A DNA stretch of 24,018 bases from Archangium sp. (GTDB taxonomy: Bacteria > Myxococcota > Myxococcia > Myxococcales > Myxococcaceae): the NCBI GenBank assembly GCA_016793585.1, contig JAEUJR010000446.1, positions 1 to 24,018 of the forward strand, written 5' to 3'. Shown piece by piece: positions 1-6,521 of the stretch (position 1 is its first letter; each line of letters opens with the position of its first letter). The notes beneath the pieces are model-generated. The model had not been told where the DNA came from. It did not search any database and worked only from the letters and a program-made list of their open reading frames with translations. A program made the translations under genes and the position numbers.

Positions 1-347
1 GCTGGAAACCAGCCGCGCCGGTTCTCGAGCACCGTCGCCGTGAACGGCCGCGTCGACAGCACCGCCAGCCCACCTGCTCCCGCCGAGTGCACCCACTGCT
101 GATGTGGCCACCGCTTCGACAGACCCGCGCGCGTGGCCGACTCCCACGCTGGCGTCGTCTCTTGCAACACCACCAGGTCGGCCGTCGACTGCTCGATGAG
201 CGCCACCGTCTCGGCATCGCCCGGAATGCCGAAGTTCACGTTGAACGTCATCACCTCCAACGAGGGTTCGTTCGCCTTCGGAGCTCGCGCCACCAGCGGC
301 GGGTGCGCACACCCGACGAGAACCAGCACCGTCACCAACGCTCGCAT
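1..347 (-). CDS. Endonuclease/exonuclease/phosphatase-family lipoprotein, truncated by the window edge
   Basis: The reading frame is open from an ATG at 347 to the left edge, so only the N-terminal ~115 residues are present. The protein starts MRALVTVLVLVGCAHPP, a short lipoprotein signal with lipobox LVGC at residues 10-13, so it is probably membrane-anchored. After a linker come VMTFNVNFG and, about 25 residues on, ADLVVLQET. These are the first two strands of the Mg-dependent EEP phosphoesterase fold, where the Asn and the Glu of QE bind metal or substrate. The catalytic His/Asp residues would lie outside the window. It diverges from the anti-sigma gene at 514 across 166 bp. The family includes nucleases, sphingomyelinases and inositol phosphatases; the substrate cannot be chosen from this fragment. 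Confidence 0.8.
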   Translation of the reverse strand, partial: MRALVTVLVLVGCAHPPLVARAPKANEPSLEVMTFNVNFGIPGDAETVALIEQSTADLVVLQETTPAWESATRAGLSKRWPHQQWVHSAGAGGLAVLSTRPFTATVLENRRGWFP

Positions 348-513
348 GTGGGCGGTGAACGCCAGCCCCGCCCCGGCGGTTCCAGCCGGTGTCGCATTCG
401 CCACCCGCTGCACTCACCCGGAACCACTGCGGAAAGCCGCCGCGGTTGATCAACCCTCAAGTCCTCGAATTCGCCGAATCCACCCACGAGCGGCGACCGT
501 ACCCCGTGCAGAC

Positions 514-1113
514 ATGGCTGCGCTCGACCTCGACGACCTGCTCAACGACTGCGCCTTTGGCACCGCGAGCGCCGAGGAGCGCGCCCGGGTGATGGCCGAC
601 GACGCAGCGGCGACGCAGCTGGCCGAGCTCGACGCGGCGCTGGGAGTCCTCTCGATGGGTCTGTCAGCGCCTCCCCGCAGCTGGAGCCGGTTGCAGGCGA
701 GCCTCGCCGGCGCACATCGCTTCGAGCATCTGGTGCCACGGCTGGCGCGCCTCTTCGACCTGACCGAGGCGCAGGCGCGCTCGCTGCTCGGCCGCATCGA
801 CGACGACGCCGCCTGGCTCGAGGGCCCCGCCGAGGGCGTGCTGCTGATGCCGGTGGAAGCCGGCCCTCGCCGTGAAGGCCTGGTGACGACGCTGCTCAAG
901 CTCGCGCCGGGCGCTCGATTCCCCCTGCACACGCACGGCGCGCACGAAGAGGTGCTCGTGCTCGAAGGTGGCTACCGCGACGACCAGTCGGGCGTCGAGA
1001 TGTGGCGCGGGCGCCTCGACGAGCGTGACGAGGGCACCACCCACAGCTTCACCGCACTCGAAGGCCTCGCCTGCATCTGTGCCTCGGTGACCGGGCTCGC
1101 GGAGGCCCCGTGA
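514..1113 (+). CDS. Cupin-type anti-sigma factor (ChrR-like C-terminus) without a zinc-binding N-terminal motif
   Basis: Predicted 199-residue cytosolic protein that probably holds the ECF sigma factor encoded next to it. Residues 1-45 (LLNDCAFGTASAEERARVMAD) look like the helical anti-sigma domain of RskA/ChrR-type proteins. The HxxxCxxC zinc signature of ZAS anti-sigma factors is absent; Cys13 is the only cysteine in that part. The C-terminal half is a cupin: HTHGAHEEVLVLEGGY places His139, His141 and Glu145 as likely metal ligands, as in ChrR, where the cupin senses the signal. The ATG at 514 is chosen because upstream in-frame sequence (133-513) has no protein-like character and overlaps the divergent promoter region. 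The stop overlaps the sigma gene start (GTGA), so the two are translationally coupled. Usual ChrR order is sigma then anti-sigma; here it is reversed. Confidence 0.8.
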   Translation: MAALDLDDLLNDCAFGTASAEERARVMADDAAATQLAELDAALGVLSMGLSAPPRSWSRLQASLAGAHRFEHLVPRLARLFDLTEAQARSLLGRIDDDAAWLEGPAEGVLLMPVEAGPRREGLVTTLLKLAPGARFPLHTHGAHEEVLVLEGGYRDDQSGVEMWRGRLDERDEGTTHSFTALEGLACICASVTGLAEAP

Positions 1114-1667
1114 CCCAGGGCGCTGACGAGCGCGCCCTCTCGGACCGGCTGGCGCGCGGAGACAGAGACGCCCTCGCCCTGCTGCACGCGCGCTACGCCG
1201 CGATGCTGCTCGGCGTCGCCACCCGCCTCATGCGTGACCGCGCCGAGGCCGAAGAGGTGGTGCAAGAGACCTTCCTCGAAGCGTGGCGCCGCGCCGAGCA
1301 GTACCAGCCCGAGCGCGCGAACGTCGCCGCGTGGCTGCTCACCATCACCCGCAGCCGCGCCATCGACCGCCTGCGCTCGAAGGGCACCAGCGACCGAACG
1401 CTCGAGCTCGAAGGCCGCGCCGTGCCCGCCCCGCCCGGCCAGCCCGACGAGCTCTACGACCTGGCGCGCTTGAGCTCACAGGTGCGTCGGCGCGTGGCTG
1501 AACTGCCCATCGAGCAGCGCTCGTTGCTCGAGCTCGCGTGGGACGAAGGGCTGTCGCAGCGGCAGATCGCCGTTCGCACCGGCCTGCCGCTGGGCACCGT
1601 GAAGACGCGCACGCGCGCCGCGCTGCAGACGCTCCACGCCGACTTCGACCGCCATCACGAGCGGTGA
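1110..1667 (+). CDS. ECF-type RNA polymerase sigma factor
   Basis: 185 residues, the usual length of a group 4 sigma-70 protein. Region 2 is clear: LLHARYAAMLLGVATRLMRD, then AEAEEVVQETFLEAWRRAEQY and AAWLLTITRSRAIDRLRSK. Region 4 is at about 120-180, with LPIEQRSLLELAWDEGLSQ followed by the helix-turn-helix RQIAVRTGLPLGTVKTRTRAAL. The start is the GTG at 1110, which overlaps the anti-sigma stop by 4 nt. The overall look matches SigK/RpoE-like factors paired with ChrR or RskA anti-sigma proteins. Its 3' end overlaps the convergent protease gene by 13 bp. Autoregulation from the 348-513 intergenic region is likely by analogy but no convincing cognate promoter was found. Confidence 0.95.
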   Translation: MTQGADERALSDRLARGDRDALALLHARYAAMLLGVATRLMRDRAEAEEVVQETFLEAWRRAEQYQPERANVAAWLLTITRSRAIDRLRSKGTSDRTLELEGRAVPAPPGQPDELYDLARLSSQVRRRVAELPIEQRSLLELAWDEGLSQRQIAVRTGLPLGTVKTRTRAALQTLHADFDRHHER

Positions 1668-3028
1668 CGCTTGAGGCCCAGCACGAACGTCTCCCACTGC
1701 TTCTGGAACGAGTCTGGCGGGCCGCCGAGCACCTCTTCGAGCGCCTTCGCGCCAGTGCCATCGGTGCCCTTGAGCGCCTGCGCGCGCTGCACGAAGCGAA
1801 TCAGCAGCCCGCGCTCCTGCAGCCAGTAACAGAGGTAGCGCGCCATCGCGTAGTGCACGCCCGACTCGTCGGCGTAGAACGCCTCGTCGGTGGTCGAGAT
1901 GAGCTCGCTCAGCTTCGGCACCGTCTTGTCGCGAATGGCGGCCTGCACGGCTGGCAACCTCCAGTTCAGCTGGCCGATGAAGTGGCCGTCACGTTCTCCG
2001 GGGAACTCGAAGAGCGAGCCGAGGCCCTCGTTCAGCCATGCCGGCCCGTCGGGCCAGTTCTCGTGCATGAAGGGGTGCACGAGCTCGTGCGTGAGCGTTC
2101 CGTAGCCGGGCCTGATGTTCATCACCATCGCGCGGCGGCTCGCCAGGTAATAGCCGTAGGGCGTCGTCGGCTCCGTCGAGAACAGCGTGCGTGAGGCGTG
2201 CTCGTACGTCTTCGCGTCCTTGAAGACCCAGACCTCTTCGAGCTTCGAGGGTGGCTTCTCGAAGAAGTCCTTCAGCAAGAGGTCGCGTGTCCACCGCACG
2301 ACGTCTTTGCCGCGCGAGCGCACCGTGTCGGGCGCCTCGTTGCCGATGACGAGAAACGGCTTCTCCCAGGCGAGCGTGTAGCCCGCCGGCAGCGTCTCTT
2401 TCAGCTTCTGCACGTGCTGAGAGACCTCGGCCGGCGTCGGTGACGAGGGCCGCACGAGCGGCGGCGGCGGGCCCTTCGGCTCGAGGCGAAGGCGAATGAC
2501 GGTCCACTGGTCCTTCGTCTTCTTGAAGGGCCAGAGCGAGAGAAAGGTGTCGCGCTTCATGCGGCGGTTGGCGCCGTCGGCTTCAGCGGGCTCCTGGTAG
2601 ACGAGCTCGTCGGTCGTCGCGTCGTAGCCGGTGATGAGCCTGAAGTGCTCGGTGGTGTTGGGCGAGGCGTCGTAGTGCATGCACACGATGCTCGGCGTGC
2701 CGGCGCGCAGGTCGGCGTGGAGCGCCCGGAACTGAGCGTCGACTTCGCTGGCGCCTCGCGCGCGGTACCAGACCTGGCCCGGGTTCACGCCGAGGTTCAC
2801 CAGCGCGTCGCGCAAGCTGTCGGCCCACACGCCGCGGCCTTTCAAAGGGTCGAGCCCGCTGACGTTGAAGACGTCGTCCTGGGTGACATCGCGGCCGAGG
2901 CGGCGCAGGGCCATCTCGACGTCGGCTTCTCCGCAGAAGTCGGGCTTCTGCTGAACGAAGGGAAACCCGTCGAGCATCACCGACTCGAGGGGCGCGGCAC
3001 CGAGGGCGAGCAGGAGAAGTGCCGTCAT
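1655..3028 (-). CDS. Exported two-domain peptidase: C39-like cysteine protease fused to HELVH gluzincin
   Basis: 457 residues with a short, weakly charged hydrophobic N-terminus (MTALLLLALGAAPLES) that probably directs export. Residues ~22-180 resemble Peptidase_C39_2: QQKPDFCGEADVEMALRRLG gives a likely oxyanion Gln and nucleophile Cys32, and EHFRLITGYD gives His128. The usual Asp of the following DP motif reads YQEPAE (Glu146), a possible variation in the third triad position. A proline-rich linker (184-199) leads to a second domain with HELVH (His314, Glu315, His318) and WLNEGLGSLFE, whose Glu334 fits the third zinc ligand of a gluzincin such as the DUF1570 type. It is the last gene of a leftward cluster and converges on the ECF sigma gene. 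Two catalytic domains in one exported protein suggest processing of extracellular or periplasmic proteins; targets are unknown. Confidence 0.8.
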   Translation of the reverse strand: MTALLLLALGAAPLESVMLDGFPFVQQKPDFCGEADVEMALRRLGRDVTQDDVFNVSGLDPLKGRGVWADSLRDALVNLGVNPGQVWYRARGASEVDAQFRALHADLRAGTPSIVCMHYDASPNTTEHFRLITGYDATTDELVYQEPAEADGANRRMKRDTFLSLWPFKKTKDQWTVIRLRLEPKGPPPPLVRPSSPTPAEVSQHVQKLKETLPAGYTLAWEKPFLVIGNEAPDTVRSRGKDVVRWTRDLLLKDFFEKPPSKLEEVWVFKDAKTYEHASRTLFSTEPTTPYGYYLASRRAMVMNIRPGYGTLTHELVHPFMHENWPDGPAWLNEGLGSLFEFPGERDGHFIGQLNWRLPAVQAAIRDKTVPKLSELISTTDEAFYADESGVHYAMARYLCYWLQERGLLIRFVQRAQALKGTDGTGAKALEEVLGGPPDSFQKQWETFVLGLKRHRS

Positions 3029-3064
3029 CGTCGGGCCGACACCCCTCGCGATGAAACGGTTCCA

Positions 3065-3475
3065 TTACTCGCGCGTCAGCGCGCCGACGGCTGCCATCGC
3101 CAGGCCGATGCACCCGAAGACGGCGCCCACGAAGCCGAGCAGCACCGGCACGAGCCAGCGAACCCAGAAGGAGTCGATGACCGCCTGCGTTGGGTCGTTC
3201 GGGTCGAAGAGCACCTGCACGGGTTCTCCCGCCCGCCACGCTGGAGGTGAGCTGCTGACCTCGGACTGGAACTGCACGGGCCCGCGCGGCGAGGTGAACG
3301 CGACGACTGGCGCCTGCATGCTGCCCGTCGTGCGCACCAGCTTCACCACCGTGCCCTGCGCCAGGCGCCAGCTCGAGCGCCGATGCCTGACACGCACGAA
3401 GGCGACGACGCCGCCGCCGAGGCAGCCGATGCCGAGGAGGAAGAAGACCAACCCGAGGATGAGCAGCTCGTTCAT
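3065..3475 (-). CDS. DUF3592-like membrane protein
   Basis: 136 residues with a transmembrane helix at about 4-27, a middle soluble domain, and a second hydrophobic stretch at about 108-130. The middle domain (residues ~38-100) has the pattern of the DUF3592 family: AQGTVVKLVRTTG, then PVVAFTSPRGPVQFQSE and GEPVQVLFDPNDPTQAVID. These fit a small beta-rich domain held between two membrane helices. The function of DUF3592 proteins is not established. The ATG at 3475 lies 3 bp after the stop of the frameshifted small gene, and the peptidase gene follows 36 bp downstream, so these genes probably form one transcript. Confidence 0.75.
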   Translation of the reverse strand: MNELLILGLVFFLLGIGCLGGGVVAFVRVRHRRSSWRLAQGTVVKLVRTTGSMQAPVVAFTSPRGPVQFQSEVSSSPPAWRAGEPVQVLFDPNDPTQAVIDSFWVRWLVPVLLGFVGAVFGCIGLAMAAVGALTRE

Positions 3476-3478
3476 GGC

Positions 3479-3663
3479 TCAGGTCGCCCGCTTCGACAGT
3501 CTCGCGTGCACGAAGTCGTAGAGCTCTTCGTAGACGTCTTCGTTCGACTTCTTCACCAAGCGCGGCCACCTCGGTCTTCACCGCCTTCGACGAGAACCAC
3601 GCGAAGGAGAAGTTGCCTGAGCCGTCTTTGAAGGAGCCGAGCGGGCATGCGCGACCATACGAC
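3479..3663 (-). pseudogene. Small gene remnant with an apparent frameshift
   Basis: Two adjacent stretches look coding but lie in different frames. The first (about 3640 down to 3565) reads GSFKDGSGNFSFAWFSSKAV then KTEVAAL. The second (about 3565 to the TGA at 3479-3481) reads LVKKSNEDVYEELYDFVHAR then LSKRAT. Both have the strong G/C third-position bias of neighbouring genes, and joining them needs only a one-base shift near 3555-3577. The frame of the second part is closed by a stop at 3578, so it cannot extend upstream; the first has no start codon after the preceding gene ends at 3667. The 5' end may therefore also be damaged. The stop is 3 bp before the DUF3592-like gene, as for an operon member. 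I do not recognise the family. Sequencing error is an alternative to true decay. Confidence 0.4.
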
Positions 3664-3666
3664 TGA

Positions 3667-4287
3667 TCAGGCTGCGCGACGGCGCACGGATTCGATGGCA
3701 CCTGCCAGCAGTTGCGCCACGCCTCGTCTCGGCACGTGCACCACCTTGTGTCTGGTCGCAGCCGCGTCGGCGTACTGCTTGCTGACCTTGTGGTGCAGCT
3801 CGGTCGCTCCCCACAGCAGCACACGGTCGGCCCAGTCGAGGTCGGCCTTCGCGCGGTCGATGGGGCGATGACGGGTGCCGTCGACGAGGCGCAGCTCGAT
3901 GGTCTTCCCCAGCAAGCGCTCGAGCTCTTCACGTGTGGCGGGCGTGCCTCCGACGACGACGAGCCGATGAAGGCCGGCCTCGACGAGCTCCTGCGCGGCG
4001 CGTGAGTTCTCGCTTCCACCACAACGGTGGCAGTGTTGTTTGCTGTCCGCTTGAACGGCCGTGCGTCCACTCGCGCGGGCGTACGAGGTGCACTCGGGCG
4101 TGTGGCAGTGCAGGGCGAAGACCTCACGCAGGGCGGCCGCAGCCCGCTCGCTCTTCTCGACGCTCAGCCGCGTCTTTCCGGCTCTCGTGAGGGCGGCCGC
4201 CTCGAGTGCGACCCGCGCCTGAGGCCTCGTGGCGCTCGTGAAGCCCTGCTGTGCGAGGAAGGTGTCGATGTCGATGTCGGCGCTCAT
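3667..4287 (-). CDS. Zinc-ribbon protein with a DUF2325-like C-terminal domain
   Basis: 206 residues, soluble. Residues 1-58 are helical without recognised motifs. A probable zinc ribbon follows: Cys61 and Cys66 (HCHTPEC) with Cys86 and Cys89 (HCHRCGG). The C-terminal ~100 residues look Rossmann-like and DUF2325-like: RLVVVGGTPATREELERLL, then VDGTRHRPIDRAKADLDWAD, VLLWGATELHHKVSKQY and HVPRRGVAQLLAGAI. In DUF2325 the corresponding positions form the strand-loop-helix core followed by a conserved Ser/His-Lys segment. The biochemical role of that family is not known to me. The start ATG at 4287 is the first in the frame after an A/T-rich spot (TATTCTTA). It is the first gene of the cluster running leftwards to 1655. 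Confidence 0.65.
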   Translation of the reverse strand: MSADIDIDTFLAQQGFTSATRPQARVALEAAALTRAGKTRLSVEKSERAAAALREVFALHCHTPECTSYARASGRTAVQADSKQHCHRCGGSENSRAAQELVEAGLHRLVVVGGTPATREELERLLGKTIELRLVDGTRHRPIDRAKADLDWADRVLLWGATELHHKVSKQYADAAATRHKVVHVPRRGVAQLLAGAIESVRRRAA

Positions 4288-4304
4288 GCCGTATTCTTAG
4301 GCGA

Positions 4305-4331
4305 ACGGATGATCGTCCGTCAAAACGGATG
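4305..4331. repeat. Inverted plus direct repeat in a short intergenic gap
   Basis: ACGGA at 4305-4309 pairs with TCCGT at 4316-4320 around a 6-nt loop, and ACGGATG recurs directly at 4325-4331. The element lies between the end of the DUF2007-type gene (4342) and the start of the DUF2325-like gene (4287), both on the minus strand. It could be a weak terminator or an operator for the downstream cluster. There is no T-run after the stem on the minus strand, so a standard intrinsic terminator is not supported. Confidence 0.3.
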
Positions 4332-4341
4332 GCGCTGTGGT

Positions 4342-5316
4342 TCAGTTCCGGTTCGCGCGCTCGACCCGCATGCGCTCTGGCGGGGCGTCATGGGCGCAGC
4401 GCACCGACGCTTCGCGGCCCCCGCTCACGAGCGAGAGCCACGTCGTGCACGACGACGGTCGGCGAAGGTCGAAGCGTGGCTCCAACACGAGCCCGGGAGG
4501 CTCCGGCGCACAGGCGAACGTGGGGTCGACCGCGAGCGGCACCTCGGCACGCCCACCCGGCATGAGGTGAAGCCGGGTTTCTGGAACGTTCGCGCTGACC
4601 GACTCCTCGTCGAAGAGCCCGTACGTCGCGACGAGAGAGACGAACTTCAGCTCGAGGTCCTTCGGCTCAGCGCCTTCGTTCACGATGACGAGGTTCCTGC
4701 TCGAGCACGAGAGCCGGTAGGCGGCGAACTCCCGCGCGGTGAGCTGGTGTCGAACCCAGCCGACGCCCGCCGTGCCCGAGCTGAGGACGAGCGCCGCGAG
4801 CGAGAGGCCCACCCCGGCGGCGAGCTGCCGAAAGGTCGTGCGGTGCTGCCCCCGATTGAACGCGCGCACGCCGCGCACGCCGAAGACCGCGTCGGCCACG
4901 ACGAGCAGCAGATAGACCCCGGCCGCGTTCACGCTGCGAGCCGCCGGCAACGACAGCAACAGGGCGAGCGCGAGCACCACACCAGTCCACGGCAGGCCGG
5001 CGTACACGTGCGCGAGGCCGGGCCAGACGATGGGCAGCCCGATGGCGATGATGGGGCGTTTGCGGTTGGCCCGAACGTCGCCACCGTCGTCCTGGGGCTC
5101 GGGTTCGGCAGCGAGCAGGGCCTTCGCGCGCGCGACGCTGTCGACGGGCACCTCGACGTTCAGGGGCAGCGCGGTGTCTCCGATGCCGAGGCGCGCCGAG
5201 TCGACGACGCCCGAGAGCCGCGCCTCGATGCCGTGAGACGCGAGCATCGACACCACCGACTGCGCCTCGAGCCGGTCGGTGGTCGAGAGCACCGTCTCGT
5301 GGGCCTGGGTCGTCAC
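4342..5316 (-). CDS. Membrane protein with N-terminal DUF2007-type domain
   Basis: 324 residues from the GTG at 5316. Residues ~5-70 (ETVLSTTDRLEAQSVVSMLA, then SHGIEARLSG and VPVDSVARAKALL) match the small alpha/beta DUF2007 domain, annotated as a putative signal-transducing domain. After an acidic linker come several hydrophobic helices (about 88-170), including PIVWPGLAHVYAGLPWTGVV, which recalls the TM2-type PG-G-H-x-Y-x-G motif. The C-terminal ~150 residues are a non-membrane domain rich in beta pattern with Cys pairs. GTG 5316 is preferred because AGGGTGG precedes it by 5 nt; GTG 5325 is an alternative adding three residues. It diverges from the gene at 5402 across 85 bp. The role is unknown. 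Confidence 0.65.
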   Translation of the reverse strand: MTTQAHETVLSTTDRLEAQSVVSMLASHGIEARLSGVVDSARLGIGDTALPLNVEVPVDSVARAKALLAAEPEPQDDGGDVRANRKRPIIAIGLPIVWPGLAHVYAGLPWTGVVLALALLLSLPAARSVNAAGVYLLLVVADAVFGVRGVRAFNRGQHRTTFRQLAAGVGLSLAALVLSSGTAGVGWVRHQLTAREFAAYRLSCSSRNLVIVNEGAEPKDLELKFVSLVATYGLFDEESVSANVPETRLHLMPGGRAEVPLAVDPTFACAPEPPGLVLEPRFDLRRPSSCTTWLSLVSGGREASVRCAHDAPPERMRVERANRN

Positions 5317-5401
5317 GGTCGCCACCCTACTGCTTCGCGCGTTCGGTGAGGCTCGCCTGCTCGACAGCGCTGCCGACTCGGGCTTTGACCAGTCGACCTG
5401 T

Positions 5402-6475
5402 ATGGCCACGCGACGACGCAGCTGGTTCTGGTTGGTGCTCGCGGCCGGTCTGCTCATCGTCGGCGCGTGGTTGATGGTCGGCGCCGAGCCGCCGCCACGC
5501 CCGCCCCCGCCCGTCGTCAAGCTGCCGAAGCACATGACAGACGGTGAGCAGCAGCGGGCGCAGCAGCGCGAGACGTTCGTGCCCTTGCCGCTCGTCGACG
5601 CAGGGGTCGAGCAGGCCGCCGCGCCACCGCCAAGACCGAGGGACCCGCTGCTGGCGATGATGCCGTCGACGGTGAAGCGCGGCGCGGTGGTGGCCGAGGT
5701 GAGCGCGATTCTCAACTCCGAGCTCGGCGCGCTCGTTCTCGACTGTGTGACGGCAGGCGGCCGGTCTGACCTCGACCAGCTGCGCGACGCGGGCTTCGAC
5801 CCGATGGTGCACCTCGACCGCATCGCGCTCGTCGACGGAGTCGCCGTCATCACGGGCCAGCTCGAGCACGCGCCGATGCCCTCTGGTCCCGCGTCGGACT
5901 ACGGGCCGCGGACGAAGCTGTATGAGCTTGGCGACGCACGAACGACCGCGGTGTGGAATCGCCAGGTGGTGCTCACCGGCCCCGACGCCGAGGTGCGCGC
6001 GATGCTCGACCGCCTCGAACATGGAGACCCGGCCGCGCGCCCGGTGCTCGACCCCTCGGAGGCCTACGGCGAGGTGTACGGCACGCTGGCGCCCTCGGCC
6101 CTCGCCGACCTGTTTGGTGACGAAGAGCCCAGGCTGCGTGACGTCATTCTGCAGACCACCAGGGGCGTGTCGCTGCATGTCGACGTGTCGCACGACGTGG
6201 GCGTGGTGGCCGACGTCGCGGCCAACGACGGCTCCAAGACCGACGAGCTGCGCCGCAGCATCGGCAGTCTGCTCAGCATCGCGCGGCTGCGGGCGCAGAG
6301 TCAGGGGCGAACGAGCCAGGCCGACCTGCTCGAGCTCGCGCGGGTGCGGGCTGGGAGCGGCAGCGGGTTTCGCGTCGAAGCCGGCGCTCCGAACGAGCTG
6401 GTGAAGTCGATGCTGCAGCGCTGTGTCGAGCGGCAGAACCAGCGCGCGGCCGGGCGTTCGAGCGACGGCGGCTGA
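5402..6475 (+). CDS. Membrane-anchored protein of unknown function
   Basis: 357 residues. A positively charged start (MATRRRSWFW) and hydrophobic residues 9-27 form a signal anchor, followed by a proline-rich linker (EPPPRPPPPVVKLP) and a second alanine/proline-rich linker near 70-78. The remaining ~275 residues form an exported domain with patterns such as LDQLRDAGFDPMVHLDRIAL, EVYGTLAPSALADLFG and a terminal helix ELVKSMLQRCVERQNQR. I recognise no family. The ATG at 5402 is chosen because it opens the signal anchor; the upstream in-frame sequence lies opposite the divergent gene. The CXXCH barrel gene follows after 46 bp on the same strand, so they may be co-transcribed. Confidence 0.7.
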   Translation: MATRRRSWFWLVLAAGLLIVGAWLMVGAEPPPRPPPPVVKLPKHMTDGEQQRAQQRETFVPLPLVDAGVEQAAAPPPRPRDPLLAMMPSTVKRGAVVAEVSAILNSELGALVLDCVTAGGRSDLDQLRDAGFDPMVHLDRIALVDGVAVITGQLEHAPMPSGPASDYGPRTKLYELGDARTTAVWNRQVVLTGPDAEVRAMLDRLEHGDPAARPVLDPSEAYGEVYGTLAPSALADLFGDEEPRLRDVILQTTRGVSLHVDVSHDVGVVADVAANDGSKTDELRRSIGSLLSIARLRAQSQGRTSQADLLELARVRAGSGSGFRVEAGAPNELVKSMLQRCVERQNQRAAGRSSDGG

Positions 6476-6521
6476 AGGAGCCTTGCCAACGGCGCCGAGG
6501 GGGAGCACAGCCGCGCTCATC

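Noticed and set aside
420..448. GGAACC at 420-425 followed after 17 bp by CGGTT, resembling an ECF sigma promoter upstream of the anti-sigma/sigma pair
   Set aside because: The -10 part does not match a clear ECF consensus and the -35 match is short in G/C-rich DNA; transcription-start mapping would be needed.
133..513. In-frame upstream extension of the anti-sigma gene
   Set aside because: It lies opposite the lipoprotein gene at 1-347 and the divergent intergenic gap and shows no domain; the ATG at 514 begins the recognisable anti-sigma domain.
2583..4127. A long open frame on the minus strand
   Set aside because: It runs through the DUF3592-like and DUF2325-like genes in other frames, has very Arg-rich composition, and only its short 3565-3640 section looks coding.
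4027..5349. Long plus-strand open frame opposite the DUF2007-type gene
   Set aside because: It has no recognisable domain, spans an intergenic gap and two minus-strand genes, and shows the biased composition of an antisense shadow.
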